Assembly (NCBI GenBank): GCA_902569405.1
Contig: CACFTX010000003.1
Location: forward strand, 62,001-126,000
Reading direction: 5' to 3'
Source: an uncultured Pelagibacteraceae bacterium
Lineage (GTDB): Bacteria > Pseudomonadota > Alphaproteobacteria > Pelagibacterales > Pelagibacteraceae
Length of the DNA: 64,000 bases
Part shown: positions 1 through 9,532 of the stretch, piece by piece
Numbering within the stretch: the stretch's first letter is position 1
How the letters are laid out: each line of letters starts with the position of its first letter
Program-made: the position numbers and the translations under genes
Notes under the pieces: model-generated
The model's database searches: none
What the model saw: the letters and a program-made list of their open reading frames with translations, nothing else
Told to the model about the DNA's origin: nothing

Positions 1-677
1 TTTGTATAATTTATTGGATCATCTTCTTTTAAAGAATTCATTCTGTTTTTTCTTAAATCTAATAATCTATTAGGTTCGGTAGTTAAACCAACAACACAGG
101 AAATTTTAGGTTTTTTTTTTAAAATCTCGGGAACTGAATTTTCATTTACAAGTGGAATATTTGAAGTTTTTAAACCTCTATTAGCAAGATAAATAGAAGT
201 TGGTGTTTTGCTGGTTCTGCTAACTCCTAACAATATAATGTCTGATTTCTCTAAATCATTTATTGAATTACCATCGTCATGATTCATTGTAAATTGAATT
301 GCATCAATTCTATCATAATATTCTTCATTTAAAGTATGTTGGCCACTAGGTACGTGAGTTGCTTTTTGATTAAGTATTTTTGAAAAATTTATTATTAAAT
401 CTCCCAAAACACTAAAACAAGGTATTTTATATCTTTCACTTTTTTTTAATAAAAAATTAGCTAGATCAACATCAACTATTGTATAAAGTATTATAGAATT
501 TGTTTTATTGTTTGAAATATCAATTATTTTAGATATTTGATTTTGGGTTCTTGTAAAAGAATAAGAATGAATTTTATAATTAAAATTTTTAAATTGTGCT
601 TTAAGAGCTAAAAAAATTCTATCTAACGTTTCTCCAGTAGAATCTGATATTAAGAAAATTTGGTACGTATTATTCAT
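1..677 (-). CDS. PPDK regulatory protein (bifunctional kinase/pyrophosphorylase), 3' end missing
   Basis: The reverse strand reads from an ATG at 677 for about 225 codons and runs off the left edge, so the C-terminus is not in the window. It begins MNNTYQIFLISDSTGET, the usual opening of the DUF299/PPSR family. Further in are a P-loop-like GVSRTSKTPTSIYLANRG and the GLTTEP..L..LR stretch typical of the family. Known members phosphorylate and dephosphorylate pyruvate,phosphate dikinase (or PEP synthase) using ADP, acting as a switch between glycolysis and gluconeogenesis. In alphaproteobacteria this gene commonly sits beside hemE across the origin, which fits here. The substrate (PPDK or PEP synthase) cannot be told from this window. 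Confidence 0.85.
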   Translation of the reverse strand, partial: MNNTYQIFLISDSTGETLDRIFLALKAQFKNFNYKIHSYSFTRTQNQISKIIDISNNKTNSIILYTIVDVDLANFLLKKSERYKIPCFSVLGDLIINFSKILNQKATHVPSGQHTLNEEYYDRIDAIQFTMNHDDGNSINDLEKSDIILLGVSRTSKTPTSIYLANRGLKTSNIPLVNENSVPEILKKKPKISCVVGLTTEPNRLLDLRKNRMNSLKEDDPINYT

Positions 678-966
678 GTATAAAATGTTAATAATTAAGT
701 ATTATTATGATCATTTTTTATTTAAGGAATAGTTTTTTTTTATTATTGTAAAACATTAATTTTATAAACATTATTATCAACGTTAATAAACAATATACAT
801 TTAATATAATAAAATTAAATAGAACTACAAAATAGCCAATATACAGTATTTTTAATAAGATTTATTTGTTGATAAAAAATGTATAAGTTGTTGATGATTA
901 ATAATTATCTTTATTAACATATTATACTACTAAAACTAAACTAAAATATAATATTAAAATATTTAA
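678..966. other. oriC: Candidate chromosomal replication origin (oriC), hemE-proximal gap
   Basis: This 289-base gene-free stretch is extremely AT-rich and lies between the PPDK-regulator gene and hemE, where the Caulobacter origin also lies beside hemE. It holds five sites close to TTATCAACA, a variant of the DnaA box TTATCCACA: 762-770 TTATAAACA (+), 774-782 TTATCAACG (+), 867-875 TTATCAACA (-), 889-897 TCATCAACA (-) and 911-919 TTATTAACA (+). No perfect TTATCCACA is present. Divergent promoters for the two flanking genes must also lie here. The origin role is inferred from position and motif clustering. dnaA itself is about 61 kb away, as is usual in alphaproteobacteria. Confidence 0.55.
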
Positions 967-1971
967 ATGACTCCAATTCAACAATGTATAATAAAAAAAA
1001 AAATAAATTTAAAACCTATATGGTTAATGAGACAAGCCGGTAGATATTTACCTGAATTTAGAAAAATAAGAAAATCTAATACTAATTTTATTAAATTATG
1101 TTTAAACTCTAATTTATCATCAAAAATTACATTACAGCCAATTAAAAGATTTGATTTAGATGCTGCTATAGTTTTTTCTGATATATTAATGGTTCCGTAT
1201 GGATTAGGTCAAAAAGTTGAATTTAAAAAAGATTTTGGACCTAAATTAAATAATTTAAATTTAGAAGAAATATCAAAAATTGAAGAAATACATTTTTTAA
1301 AAAAATTATTACCAATTTATAAATTAATTGAAAAAGTAAATAAAAATAAATTAATTTCAAAAAAAGATACGATTGGATTTGTTGGTGCTCCTTGGACATT
1401 ATTAGTTTATATGATTAATCAATGTTCACCCAAAAAAAAATTGAAAGAAAATTTTTTTAAAGATAAAAATTTAATTAAAAAAACACTTTTAATATTAGAA
1501 AAATTTCTTAAAATTCATATAGAAAATCAAGTCAAACATGGCGCAACAATTATTCAAATATTTGATAGTTGGGCAGGTTTGTTAGAAGATAAAAATTTAC
1601 CAGATTATATTTATGGTCCCACATTAAATTTAGTTAATTTTGTTAAATCATTAAATATTCCTGTAATATGTTTTCCAAGAGGAATTAAGAATTATAAAGA
1701 GTATTGTAAAATAGTAAAACCTGATGTGATTAGTATTGATTATAAAATAAACCCACAACAAATAAGAAAAGAAATTGATATAGTTGTTCAAGGTGGGCTT
1801 GATCCAAAAATTTTATTAACTGACAAAGAAAAATTAAAAATTGAAGCAAAAAAATATTTAGAAATTTTTAAAGATCATCCATATATATTTAATTTAGGAC
1901 ATGGAGTTTTGCCCGAAACAGATCCACAAATGGTAGATTATTTAATAAAGTTTGTAAAAAGCTATTATTAG
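967..1971 (+). CDS. hemE: Uroporphyrinogen III decarboxylase
   Basis: HemE converts uroporphyrinogen III to coproporphyrinogen III by removing four acetate carboxyls in the cytoplasm. The 334-residue product has the family signature RQAGRY at residues 22-27, the VFSDILMVPYGLG segment carrying the catalytic aspartate, GFVGAPWTLL near residue 137, and the closing NLGHGVLPETDP near 309-320. Length is close to the usual 340-350. It starts the run of three haem genes hemE-hemH-hemJ, with only 17 bases before hemH, so they are probably one transcript. Its upstream region is the candidate origin, so its promoter and origin sites probably overlap. Confidence 0.97.
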   Translation: MTPIQQCIIKKKINLKPIWLMRQAGRYLPEFRKIRKSNTNFIKLCLNSNLSSKITLQPIKRFDLDAAIVFSDILMVPYGLGQKVEFKKDFGPKLNNLNLEEISKIEEIHFLKKLLPIYKLIEKVNKNKLISKKDTIGFVGAPWTLLVYMINQCSPKKKLKENFFKDKNLIKKTLLILEKFLKIHIENQVKHGATIIQIFDSWAGLLEDKNLPDYIYGPTLNLVNFVKSLNIPVICFPRGIKNYKEYCKIVKPDVISIDYKINPQQIRKEIDIVVQGGLDPKILLTDKEKLKIEAKKYLEIFKDHPYIFNLGHGVLPETDPQMVDYLIKFVKSYY

Positions 1972-1988
1972 AGTTATTTTTTATTTTA

Positions 1989-2990
1989 ATGAAAAAAGAT
2001 CATCCTAATATAAAATTTGGAAAAATTGGAGTTTTACTCGTTAACCTCGGAACCCCTGATTCAACAAGTTGGTTTGATATAAGAAAATATTTAAAGGAAT
2101 TTTTATCAGATAGAAGAGTAATAGAAGTTAATCCTATTTTATGGAAATTAATTTTAAATATTTTTATTTTAAATTTTAGGCCGTCAAAAACAGCAAAAGC
2201 ATACAGAGAAATATGGATGGAAAAAGAAGATATGTCCCCACTAAGATATTATACTTTAATGCAGTCAAAAAAATTATCAGAAAAAATAAAAGATGGGAGA
2301 ATAATTATTGATTTTGCAATGAGATATGGAAATCCAAGTATTAAAAGTAAAATGAAAAAACTTAATAATGAGGGCTGCGAGAATATTATAGTTTTACCCT
2401 TATATCCTCAGTATGCTGCAGCAACTACGGCTACAGTTTGTGATGAAGTTTATAGAACTTTAATGAATATGAGATGGCAACCTAGTTTACAAATTATCCC
2501 TCATTACGAATCTGAGCCACTATACATAGACGCACTTCTAAACAGTTTGAATAAAAAAATTTCTGAAATTAATTGGACACCAGATTTAATTTTAGCTTCA
2601 TACCATGGAATACCAAAAAAATATTTTGAAAATGGAGATCCGTACCATTGTTATTGTCAAAAAACATCGCGTCTTTTGTCTGAAAAATTTAAAAAAATTC
2701 CAATTAAAACAACATTTCAATCTAGATTTGGACCCCAGGAGTGGCTCCAACCTTATACTGATAAAACTTTAGAAAATCTTCCAAAAGAAGGTAAAAAAAA
2801 TATTTTAGTAATTTGTCCAGGATTTTCATCTGATTGTGTAGAAACTTTAGAGGAAATATTAATTCAAGGTAAAAAAAGTTTTGTAGATAGTGGAGGTAAA
2901 AATTTTGATTTAGTCCCCTGCTTAAATTATAATGATGATCATATTAATTTACTTCAACATCTAGTCAAAAAATATATTGTAGAAAAATGA
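1989..2990 (+). CDS. hemH: Ferrochelatase
   Basis: HemH inserts ferrous iron into protoporphyrin IX, the last step of protohaem synthesis. The 333-residue protein opens with GKIGVLLVNLGTPDS, the standard ferrochelatase N-terminus, and has the catalytic-histidine motif SYHGIPKKYFENGDPYHCYC near residue 205 and the C-terminal PGFSSDCVETLEEI block. No hydrophobic tail is present, so it looks soluble or peripheral. It overlaps the next gene, hemJ, by four bases (ATGA), which suggests translational coupling of the last two steps of the pathway. Confidence 0.97.
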   Translation: MKKDHPNIKFGKIGVLLVNLGTPDSTSWFDIRKYLKEFLSDRRVIEVNPILWKLILNIFILNFRPSKTAKAYREIWMEKEDMSPLRYYTLMQSKKLSEKIKDGRIIIDFAMRYGNPSIKSKMKKLNNEGCENIIVLPLYPQYAAATTATVCDEVYRTLMNMRWQPSLQIIPHYESEPLYIDALLNSLNKKISEINWTPDLILASYHGIPKKYFENGDPYHCYCQKTSRLLSEKFKKIPIKTTFQSRFGPQEWLQPYTDKTLENLPKEGKKNILVICPGFSSDCVETLEEILIQGKKSFVDSGGKNFDLVPCLNYNDDHINLLQHLVKKYIVEK

Positions 2991-3421
2991 ATATTTATTT
3001 AACTTTAAAGGCATTACACCTAATAGCAGTTATATCATGGTTGGCTGGACTGTTATATTTGCCTAGAATTTTTGTTTATCATGTTGAAAATAAACAAGAT
3101 CAAAATATTTCTAATACTTTTAAAATTATGGAGAAAAAACTTTATTATTACATAATGATGCCAGCAATGCTTCTTTCATGGTTATTTGGATTATTGTTAA
3201 TTTTTAGTATTGGGCTTGATCAGCTGGCATTCAAATGGTTACAAATTAAACTTATAATAGTACTAATCTTAACATCTTATCACTTTTTTTTAGGTTCATG
3301 CTTAAGAAAATTTAGCCTTGATCTTAATACTTATTCTTCTAAATTTTATAGAATTTTTAATGAAGTTCCCACTATTTTGCTTATTTTAATAGTTTTTATA
3401 GTGGTTTTTAAGCCTATCTAG
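2987..3421 (+). CDS. hemJ: Protoporphyrinogen oxidase HemJ-type membrane protein
   Basis: This 144-residue protein has about four hydrophobic segments and the family start YLTLKALHLIAVISWLAGLLYLPR, with the conserved histidine in segment 1 (residue 11 or 12). This matches the HemJ (UPF0093) family, which oxidises protoporphyrinogen IX to protoporphyrin IX in the inner membrane in bacteria lacking HemG and HemY. Its overlap with hemH supports a haem role. Because it sits after hemH rather than before, gene order does not follow reaction order. Stop is followed by a 66-base gap before rho. Confidence 0.88.
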   Translation: MNIYLTLKALHLIAVISWLAGLLYLPRIFVYHVENKQDQNISNTFKIMEKKLYYYIMMPAMLLSWLFGLLLIFSIGLDQLAFKWLQIKLIIVLILTSYHFFLGSCLRKFSLDLNTYSSKFYRIFNEVPTILLILIVFIVVFKPI

Positions 3422-3423
3422 TA

Positions 3424-3451
3424 TTGAATTTTTTTAAAGAGTATATATATT
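3424..3451 (+). promoter_or_regulatory. Possible housekeeping promoter for rho
   Basis: TTGAAT (3424-3429) and TATATT (3446-3451) are separated by 16 bases, about 36 bases before the rho start codon. The fit to sigma-70 boxes is fair, but in DNA this AT-rich such matches are common, so confidence is low. The 66-base gap is one of the few places upstream of rho where a promoter could lie. Confidence 0.3.
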
Positions 3452-3487
3452 AAACACATCTTACTAATCACAATTTAATTTCCAAAC

Positions 3488-4756
3488 ATGAATATACAAG
3501 AACTCAAAACAAAATCATCAGAGCATCTTATTACACAGGCCGAAGAACTAGGCATAGAAAATGCAAGCACACTAAGAAAACAAGAAATAGTTTTTGCAAT
3601 TTTAAAAAAACTTGCAGAAAAGGAAGAAATTACAGGGGGTGGAGTTTTACAATTATTACAAGATGGTTTTGGATTTTTAAGAGCGATGGAATCAAACTAT
3701 TTACCTGGAGCAGATGATATTTATGTTAGTCCAAGTCAAATTAGAAGATTTGGCTTAAGAACAGGAGATACAGTCGAAGGACCAGTAAGAGCACCCAAAG
3801 ATGGAGAAAGATATTTTGCTTTATTACAAGTTAGTAAGATTAATTTTGAAGATCCAGAAAAATCTAGACATAAAATTGCCTTTGATAATTTAACTCCGTT
3901 ATATCCTAATAAGCAATTAGTGATGGAGGTTGAAAGCAATAAAACTGAAAAAAAACCTGATTTAACTCCAAGGTTAATAGATTTAGTTAGTCCAATAGGA
4001 AAAGGACAAAGATCATTGATTATATCTCCTCCTAAGGCCGGCAAAACTATGATTTTACAAAGTATTGCAAATTCTATAGCTGCAAATTATCCAGAGTGTT
4101 ATTTGATGGTTTTATTAATTGATGAGAGGCCAGAGGAAGTAACAGATATGCAAAGAACTGTAAAGGGAGAGGTAATTAGTTCAACATTTGATGAACCTGC
4201 CCAAAGACATGTTGCTGTCGCAGAAATGGTTATTGAAAAAGCGAAAAGATTAACCGAACATAAAAAAGATGTTGTAATTCTTCTCGATTCTATAACAAGA
4301 CTTGGAAGAGCATATAATGCAGTTATACCAAGTTCTGGAAAAGTGTTAACTGGTGGTGTAGATGCTAATGCTTTACAAAGGCCAAAAAGATTTTTTGGAG
4401 CTGCCAGAAATATAGAAGAAGGTGGATCTTTAACTATTATTTCAACAGCTTTAATTGATACTGGCAGTAGAATGGATGAAGTAATTTTTGAAGAATTTAA
4501 AGGAACGGGAAATAGCGAAACTATATTAGATAGAAAAATATCAGAAAAAAGAATTTATCCAGCAATTGATATAACAAAATCTGGAACTAGAAGAGAAGAA
4601 TTACTTTTTGATAAAAATGACTTACAGAAAATGAATGTGTTAAGGAGAATAATAGCTCCCATGGGAACTATGGATGCTATAGAGTTTATTAATTCAAAAT
4701 TAAAAAATACTAAAAATAATGCAGAATTTTTTAATTCTATGAATAAACCTGCATAG
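3488..4756 (+). CDS. rho: Transcription termination factor Rho
   Basis: Rho is the hexameric RNA-dependent ATPase that ends transcription of untranslated RNA. The 422-residue protein has the N-terminal helical domain, the RNA-binding cold-shock-like region ([14 protein letters not shown] near 52-65), the Walker A motif SPPKAGKT near 180-187, Walker [17 protein letters not shown] near 260, and the Q- and R-loop blocks [20 protein letters not shown] and EFKGTGN. Length matches the compact 420-residue form without inserts. It sits between the haem genes and mnmE as in Caulobacter. Confidence 0.98.
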   Translation: MNIQELKTKSSEHLITQAEELGIENASTLRKQEIVFAILKKLAEKEEITGGGVLQLLQDGFGFLRAMESNYLPGADDIYVSPSQIRRFGLRTGDTVEGPVRAPKDGERYFALLQVSKINFEDPEKSRHKIAFDNLTPLYPNKQLVMEVESNKTEKKPDLTPRLIDLVSPIGKGQRSLIISPPKAGKTMILQSIANSIAANYPECYLMVLLIDERPEEVTDMQRTVKGEVISSTFDEPAQRHVAVAEMVIEKAKRLTEHKKDVVILLDSITRLGRAYNAVIPSSGKVLTGGVDANALQRPKRFFGAARNIEEGGSLTIISTALIDTGSRMDEVIFEEFKGTGNSETILDRKISEKRIYPAIDITKSGTRREELLFDKNDLQKMNVLRRIIAPMGTMDAIEFINSKLKNTKNNAEFFNSMNKPA

Positions 4757-4820
4757 TAAATAAAATTTATTATTATAACTTTCTTTTTCTTTTTATTTTT
4801 AATGTGGGTATACTGAGCTA

Positions 4821-6146
4821 ATGACTATATATGCTCTTTCATCTGGACCAGGAATATCTGGTGTTGCTGTTATTAGAATATCTGGAAAAGAAACTTCTAG
4901 AATATTAAAACTTTTAACAAAAAAAGATCTACCCAAACCTAGAGTAGCAACTATTAAAAAAATAATTGATCCTAATAATTTGGAGTTAATAGACGAAGGT
5001 ATAATTCTATGGTTTCCTGGCCCAAAGAGCTACACAGGTGAAGATATGGCCGAGTTACACGTTCATGGAAGCAAAGCTGTTATATACGCAATACACAAAG
5101 CACTAGGAGATACAAAAAAATGCAGGATTGCTGAGCCTGGTGAATTTACCAAAAGAGCTTTCCAAAATGGAAAAATAAATTTATTAAAAGCAGAAAGTAT
5201 CTCTGATCTGATTTCATCTGAGACGGAAATTCAAAGAAAACAAGCAATAAATATTATGACCGGAAGATCATCCGAAGTTTACAACAATATGAGAGAAAAA
5301 CTGTTAAAAGCTCTATCAAATATTGAGGCAAAAATAGATTTTCCAGATGAAGATTTGCCTGAAAAAATAATTAAAGAAATAAAGAAGAATGTTGATCATG
5401 TAATCGAAAAAATACAAAAAATTTTAAATGATCAAAAAGTAGGTGAAAGAATTAGAGAAGGATTTAAAATTGCAATAGTTGGACCAACAAATGCAGGTAA
5501 ATCAAGTTTGTTAAATCATCTTTCTAATAGGGATGTGGCAATAGTTTCTGAAATTGCTGGGACTACAAGAGATGTTATAGAGGTACATTTAAATATCGAT
5601 GGATATCCCGTAGTTGTATCTGATACGGCTGGGATAAGAAAATCTAAAAACGAAATTGAAAAAAAAGGTATTAAATTAGCATTAAAAAAAGCTGGAGAAG
5701 CTGATTTAAATCTTATTGTAATAGAGCCAAAAAACCTTGATTTTACAGGCTTTTTAAAGGATTTAATAAAACCAAACTCAATTTTAGTAATAAATAAGTG
5801 TGATTTACAAGAAGTTAGATTAACAGAGCAAATGAAAAAATTAGACCATGTAATAATATCAGTAAAAAATAATACGAATATAGAAAATTTAATTTTTAAA
5901 ATAAAATCTAAACTAAAAGGAAAATTTATTAGGACTGAAGAAATTTTAATTACAAGAGAAAGGCATAGACAAAATCTTGAGCAGTGTTTGCAAAATTTAA
6001 TTAATTTTAAAAATCAAAATGATGATTTTGATAAAGCAGCAGAAGACTTAAGATTAGCTACTAGAGATCTTGGAATGATAGTAGGTAAGGTTGATGTCGA
6101 AGAAATATTAGGTTCAATTTTTAATGATTTTTGTATAGGTAAATAA
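4821..6146 (+). CDS. mnmE: tRNA uridine-5-carboxymethylaminomethyl modification GTPase MnmE
   Basis: MnmE works with MnmG to put the carboxymethylaminomethyl group on wobble uridine 34 of several tRNAs. The 441-residue protein has the N-terminal folate-binding domain (PGPKSYTGEDMAELHVHG near 65-82), an inserted Ras-like G domain with Walker A GPTNAGKSSLL near 220-230, switch II DTAG near 266-269 and NKCD, and the invariant C-terminal FCIGK with its essential cysteine. Its partner mnmG follows 73 bases later, with its own likely promoter between them. Confidence 0.97.
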   Translation: MTIYALSSGPGISGVAVIRISGKETSRILKLLTKKDLPKPRVATIKKIIDPNNLELIDEGIILWFPGPKSYTGEDMAELHVHGSKAVIYAIHKALGDTKKCRIAEPGEFTKRAFQNGKINLLKAESISDLISSETEIQRKQAINIMTGRSSEVYNNMREKLLKALSNIEAKIDFPDEDLPEKIIKEIKKNVDHVIEKIQKILNDQKVGERIREGFKIAIVGPTNAGKSSLLNHLSNRDVAIVSEIAGTTRDVIEVHLNIDGYPVVVSDTAGIRKSKNEIEKKGIKLALKKAGEADLNLIVIEPKNLDFTGFLKDLIKPNSILVINKCDLQEVRLTEQMKKLDHVIISVKNNTNIENLIFKIKSKLKGKFIRTEEILITRERHRQNLEQCLQNLINFKNQNDDFDKAAEDLRLATRDLGMIVGKVDVEEILGSIFNDFCIGK

Positions 6147-6164
6147 ATTTAATATTAATCTTTT

Positions 6165-6194
6165 TTGACATTTCATATAGATTCCCTGTAAAAT
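6165..6194 (+). promoter_or_regulatory. Sigma-70-type promoter for mnmG
   Basis: A perfect TTGACA (6165-6170) is followed after 18 bases by TAAAAT (6189-6194). Transcription would begin near 6201, leaving a leader of about 19 bases before the mnmG ATG at 6220. It lies in the 73-base gap between mnmE and mnmG, so mnmG-rsmG-parA-parB can probably be expressed independently of mnmE. Confidence 0.6.
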
Positions 6195-6219
6195 AATATA
6201 TCAAATATAAGTATTAGTT

Positions 6220-8091
6220 ATGAAGAATGATTTATCTTTTGATGTTGTAGTAATAGGTGGAGGACATGCCGGATGTGAAGCAGCAGCAGCTTCAGCAAGA
6301 TTGGGAGTCAACACAGCATTATTTACGCACAAAATTGAAACAATAGGTGAGATGTCATGCAATCCAGCAATTGGTGGATTAGGTAAAGGACATTTAGTAA
6401 GAGAAATAGATGCACTAGACGGTGTAATGGCTGATGTAGCTGATAAGTCAGGTATTCAATTTAGGCTTTTAAATAGAAGTAGAGGCCCAGCTGTTAGAGG
6501 GCCTAGAACTCAAAGTGATAGATCATTATATAAGAAATTTATGCAAGAAAAACTTCTAAACTATTGTAATTTAAGCATTTTTTCTGATCCTATAATTGAG
6601 TTTATATTTAATAAAAACTCTGTAAATGGGTTTATTACTAAGTCTGGTAAAAAAATTCAAACGAGCAAGCTAATACTAACAACAGGAACTTTTTTGAATG
6701 GTTTGATACATATTGGTGAAAAGCAAACACCAGCTGGTAGGTATAATGAAAAGCCAACAACTGGATTAAGCGAGCAATTAAAAAAGTATAATTTTCGAAT
6801 TGGCAGATTGAAGACAGGTACGCCACCTAGATTAGATGCGCGAACGATTAACTTTGAAAATTTGGAAGAACAGTTTGCAGATGAAGATCCATATTTTTTT
6901 TCTTTTCTTTCTAGTAGAAATTACAACAAGCAAGTTTCATGTAGGATGACATATACCAATGACGAGGTTCATAAAATAATTGCTAAAAATATAAATCGAA
7001 GTGCAATGTATTCTGGAAGCATTAAAGGTGTTGGCCCTAGGTACTGTCCATCAATAGAAGATAAGGTAGTTAAATTTTCTAAAAAAAGTAGACACCAGAT
7101 TTTTTTGGAGCCTGAAGGCTTGAATGATTATACAATTTACCCAAATGGTATATCTACTTCACTCCCGTACGACGTGCAACAAGAAATATGTAGCAAAATC
7201 AATGGTTTAGAAAATGTAAAATTTATAAGACCAGGATATGCTATAGAATATGACTATATAGATCCAACTGAATTGTCATTAACCCTAGAAACTAAGAAGA
7301 TTGACAATTTGTATCTAGCAGGTCAAATTAATGGTACCACAGGTTATGAAGAAGCAGCAGCGCAGGGCCTTATAGCAGGAATTAATGCGGCAAGATCAAT
7401 TAAAGATCAGGAACCTTTTATATTGGATAGATCAGAAGCATATATTGGTGTTATGATAGATGATCTTGTTACAAAGGGAGTTGCTGAACCTTATCGAATG
7501 TTTACTTCTAGAGCTGAGTATAGACTTACTCTTAGATCGGATAATGCTGATTTACGATTAACTGAAAAAGGCATTAGAATTGGAGTTGTTGGTGATGAAA
7601 GAGCAAGAATATTTAAAAATAAGGCACTCAATTTAAAAAAGATATCTTGTAAAATGAGCAAACTAAAAATTAGTCCTTCACATGCAGCTAAATTTGGTAT
7701 TAATATTGCAAAAGATGGTATATTTCGTTCTGCTGATCAAATTTTAAGTCAAAAAGACGTGAGTATGAAAAAAATTAGGGAAATATGGCCTGAAATTCAG
7801 TATTTTTCTCAGGAAATAGACAATCAAATAGAAATTAACTCTCACTATAGAGGATATCTAAAAAAACAAAATGCTGATATTTTAGCTTTTAAGAAGGATG
7901 AAAATTTAAAAATACCTAAAAATATTGATTACGATATATTTAGTGGATTATCTAATGAGGTTAAGGCAAAATTCAAGCAAATTAAGCCTAAAACATTGGG
8001 CCAAGCTCTTAGAATTGATGGAATAACTCCAGCTGCTGTATATATTTTGTTGTCACATGTCAAAAGAAGGTCTATTAAGCAAATAGCTTAA
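6220..8091 (+). CDS. mnmG: tRNA uridine-5-carboxymethylaminomethyl modification enzyme MnmG (GidA)
   Basis: MnmG is the FAD-dependent partner of MnmE in wobble-uridine modification. The 623-residue protein has the N-terminal dinucleotide-binding [14 protein letters not shown] near 10-23, the [15 protein letters not shown] signature near 45-60, [22 protein letters not shown], and the tRNA-binding C-terminal domain. Length equals that of the family. It ends in TAATG, sharing one base with the rsmG start codon, so translation of the two is probably coupled. Its place near the origin and parAB is an old bacterial arrangement (gidA-gidB-parA-parB). Confidence 0.98.
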   Translation: MKNDLSFDVVVIGGGHAGCEAAAASARLGVNTALFTHKIETIGEMSCNPAIGGLGKGHLVREIDALDGVMADVADKSGIQFRLLNRSRGPAVRGPRTQSDRSLYKKFMQEKLLNYCNLSIFSDPIIEFIFNKNSVNGFITKSGKKIQTSKLILTTGTFLNGLIHIGEKQTPAGRYNEKPTTGLSEQLKKYNFRIGRLKTGTPPRLDARTINFENLEEQFADEDPYFFSFLSSRNYNKQVSCRMTYTNDEVHKIIAKNINRSAMYSGSIKGVGPRYCPSIEDKVVKFSKKSRHQIFLEPEGLNDYTIYPNGISTSLPYDVQQEICSKINGLENVKFIRPGYAIEYDYIDPTELSLTLETKKIDNLYLAGQINGTTGYEEAAAQGLIAGINAARSIKDQEPFILDRSEAYIGVMIDDLVTKGVAEPYRMFTSRAEYRLTLRSDNADLRLTEKGIRIGVVGDERARIFKNKALNLKKISCKMSKLKISPSHAAKFGINIAKDGIFRSADQILSQKDVSMKKIREIWPEIQYFSQEIDNQIEINSHYRGYLKKQNADILAFKKDENLKIPKNIDYDIFSGLSNEVKAKFKQIKPKTLGQALRIDGITPAAVYILLSHVKRRSIKQIA

Positions 8092-8732
8092 TGGAAGAAG
8101 ATTTTTTAAAAAATTATTCAATATTAGATGGATTAAATGTTTCACGTGAAACGTGTTTGGACTTTGAGAAGTTCATATCGATGATTAAATCAAAAAATGA
8201 AGAATTAAACATTATAAGTGAAAAAACCTCAATAAATGGGGAAATACGTAAAAGACATATAATAGATTCAGCGCAAGCTATTGATTTTGTTGACTTAAAT
8301 ACTAATACAACCTATGATTTAGGCACAGGAGGAGGTTTTCCTGGAATTGTTATAGCAATAATGGCAAAAAATTTAAAAAAAAAAATGAAAATGAATTTAT
8401 TTGAAAAAAGTTATCATAAAAGTGCATTTTTAAAAGAAGTATCAAAAGAATTAAATTTAGAAACAGAAGTAATTCAAAAAGATGTATTTAAAACTAAAGA
8501 ATTAAACTCAGGAACAATAATGGCAAGAGCTTTTAAACCAATGCCAATAGTTTTAGAACTTGTTTGTAAAAATTTTAAAAAATACAAAAATTTAGTTTTG
8601 TTTATGGGTAAAAGTGGAAAAAAAACATTAACAGAAACTTTAAAGGATTGGGATTTTGAGTATAAGGAAAAAAGAAGTCTTACAAATAAAGATTCATTTT
8701 TAATAAGTATTAAAAATATTAAAAAAAAATAA
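8091..8732 (+). CDS. rsmG: 16S rRNA (guanine-527-N7)-methyltransferase RsmG (GidB)
   Basis: RsmG methylates G527 of 16S rRNA using S-adenosylmethionine. The 213-residue protein has the SAM-binding motif DLGTGGGFPGIV near residue 76. The ATG shares one base with the mnmG stop. Near the N-terminus the residues NVSRET (about 16-21) are spelled by a near-perfect parS site (8138-8153), so this part of the protein is constrained by DNA function as well. The C-terminus is lysine-rich, ending six bases before parA. Confidence 0.95.
   Translation: MEEDFLKNYSILDGLNVSRETCLDFEKFISMIKSKNEELNIISEKTSINGEIRKRHIIDSAQAIDFVDLNTNTTYDLGTGGGFPGIVIAIMAKNLKKKMKMNLFEKSYHKSAFLKEVSKELNLETEVIQKDVFKTKELNSGTIMARAFKPMPIVLELVCKNFKKYKNLVLFMGKSGKKTLTETLKDWDFEYKEKRSLTNKDSFLISIKNIKKK
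8138..8153. promoter_or_regulatory. parS: parS centromere site inside rsmG
   Basis: The 16 bases TGTTTCACGTGAAACG match the near-universal bacterial parS consensus TGTTTCACGTGAAACA at 15 of 16 positions. The central 14 bases form a perfect inverted repeat. The site is 0.6 kb before parA and 1.4 kb before parB, and about 7.2 kb from the candidate origin. ParB would load here as a CTP-dependent clamp and ParA would move the origin region to the daughter cell. In protein it reads as NVSRET of RsmG, a stretch I recall from other alphaproteobacterial RsmG N-termini. Confidence 0.93.
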
Positions 8733-8737
8733 AATAT

Positions 8738-9532
8738 ATGCAAATTATTTCTATAATAAATCAAAAGGGTGGAGTTGGAAAAACTACAACGGTTATTAAT
8801 CTTGCTGCCGGTTTGTCTAAGAAAGGAAAAAAAATTTTAGTAATTGATTTAGATCCACAAGGAAACGCAACAACAGGTTTGGGACTATCAAATATTCAAA
8901 ATTCGAGTGATACAATTTATGGAGTTTTAAATGGCACAAAGACAATTAATGAAGCTATTAAGAAGACTGATTTTCAAAATTTAGATATAATTACATCTAA
9001 CGTAGATTTATCAGGTCTAGAGGTTGAAACAGCAGGAGACAGCAAAAGAGCTTTTATTTTAAAAGATCAATTAATGGCTTATTTAAACGATTCTAGGAGC
9101 AATTATGACTATATTTTTATTGATTGTCCGCCATCTTTAAGTCTTTTAACAGTAATGGCTTTAGTTGCCTCTTTTTCTTTAATTGTTCCACTTCAAACAG
9201 AATTTTTTGCTTTAGAGGGCTTAACTCAATTAATGAAAACAATAGAACGAATAAAGACAAATTTAAATAAAGAGCTTAAAATTCGTGGAATACTTTTAAC
9301 GATGTATGATAAAAGAAATAAACTTTCATCTCAAGTTGAAAAAGAAGCTAGAGACTATTTTCCAAGCCAAGTTTACAAAACGGTTATACCAAGAAATGTT
9401 AGATTATCAGAAGCACCATCTCATGGCGTTCCTGTTTTAATATATGATAAAAATTGCCCTGGCAGCATATCTTATTTTAATTTTACAGATGAATTTATTA
9501 ATCAAGATAAAGAATTTGAAAGTGCCGCATAA
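8738..9532 (+). CDS. parA: Chromosome partitioning ATPase ParA
   Basis: ParA is a deviant Walker ATPase that binds DNA non-specifically and drives segregation of ParB-parS complexes. The 264-residue protein has the deviant Walker A NQKGGVGKTTTVINLA (residues 7-22, with the signature lysine), the DLDPQGNATTGLG block near 38-50, and the DCPPSLSLLT motif near 128. It is the short chromosomal type with no N-terminal helix-turn-helix. It overlaps parB by one base (TAATG), so ParA and ParB are probably made in a fixed ratio. Confidence 0.97.
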   Translation: MQIISIINQKGGVGKTTTVINLAAGLSKKGKKILVIDLDPQGNATTGLGLSNIQNSSDTIYGVLNGTKTINEAIKKTDFQNLDIITSNVDLSGLEVETAGDSKRAFILKDQLMAYLNDSRSNYDYIFIDCPPSLSLLTVMALVASFSLIVPLQTEFFALEGLTQLMKTIERIKTNLNKELKIRGILLTMYDKRNKLSSQVEKEARDYFPSQVYKTVIPRNVRLSEAPSHGVPVLIYDKNCPGSISYFNFTDEFINQDKEFESAA

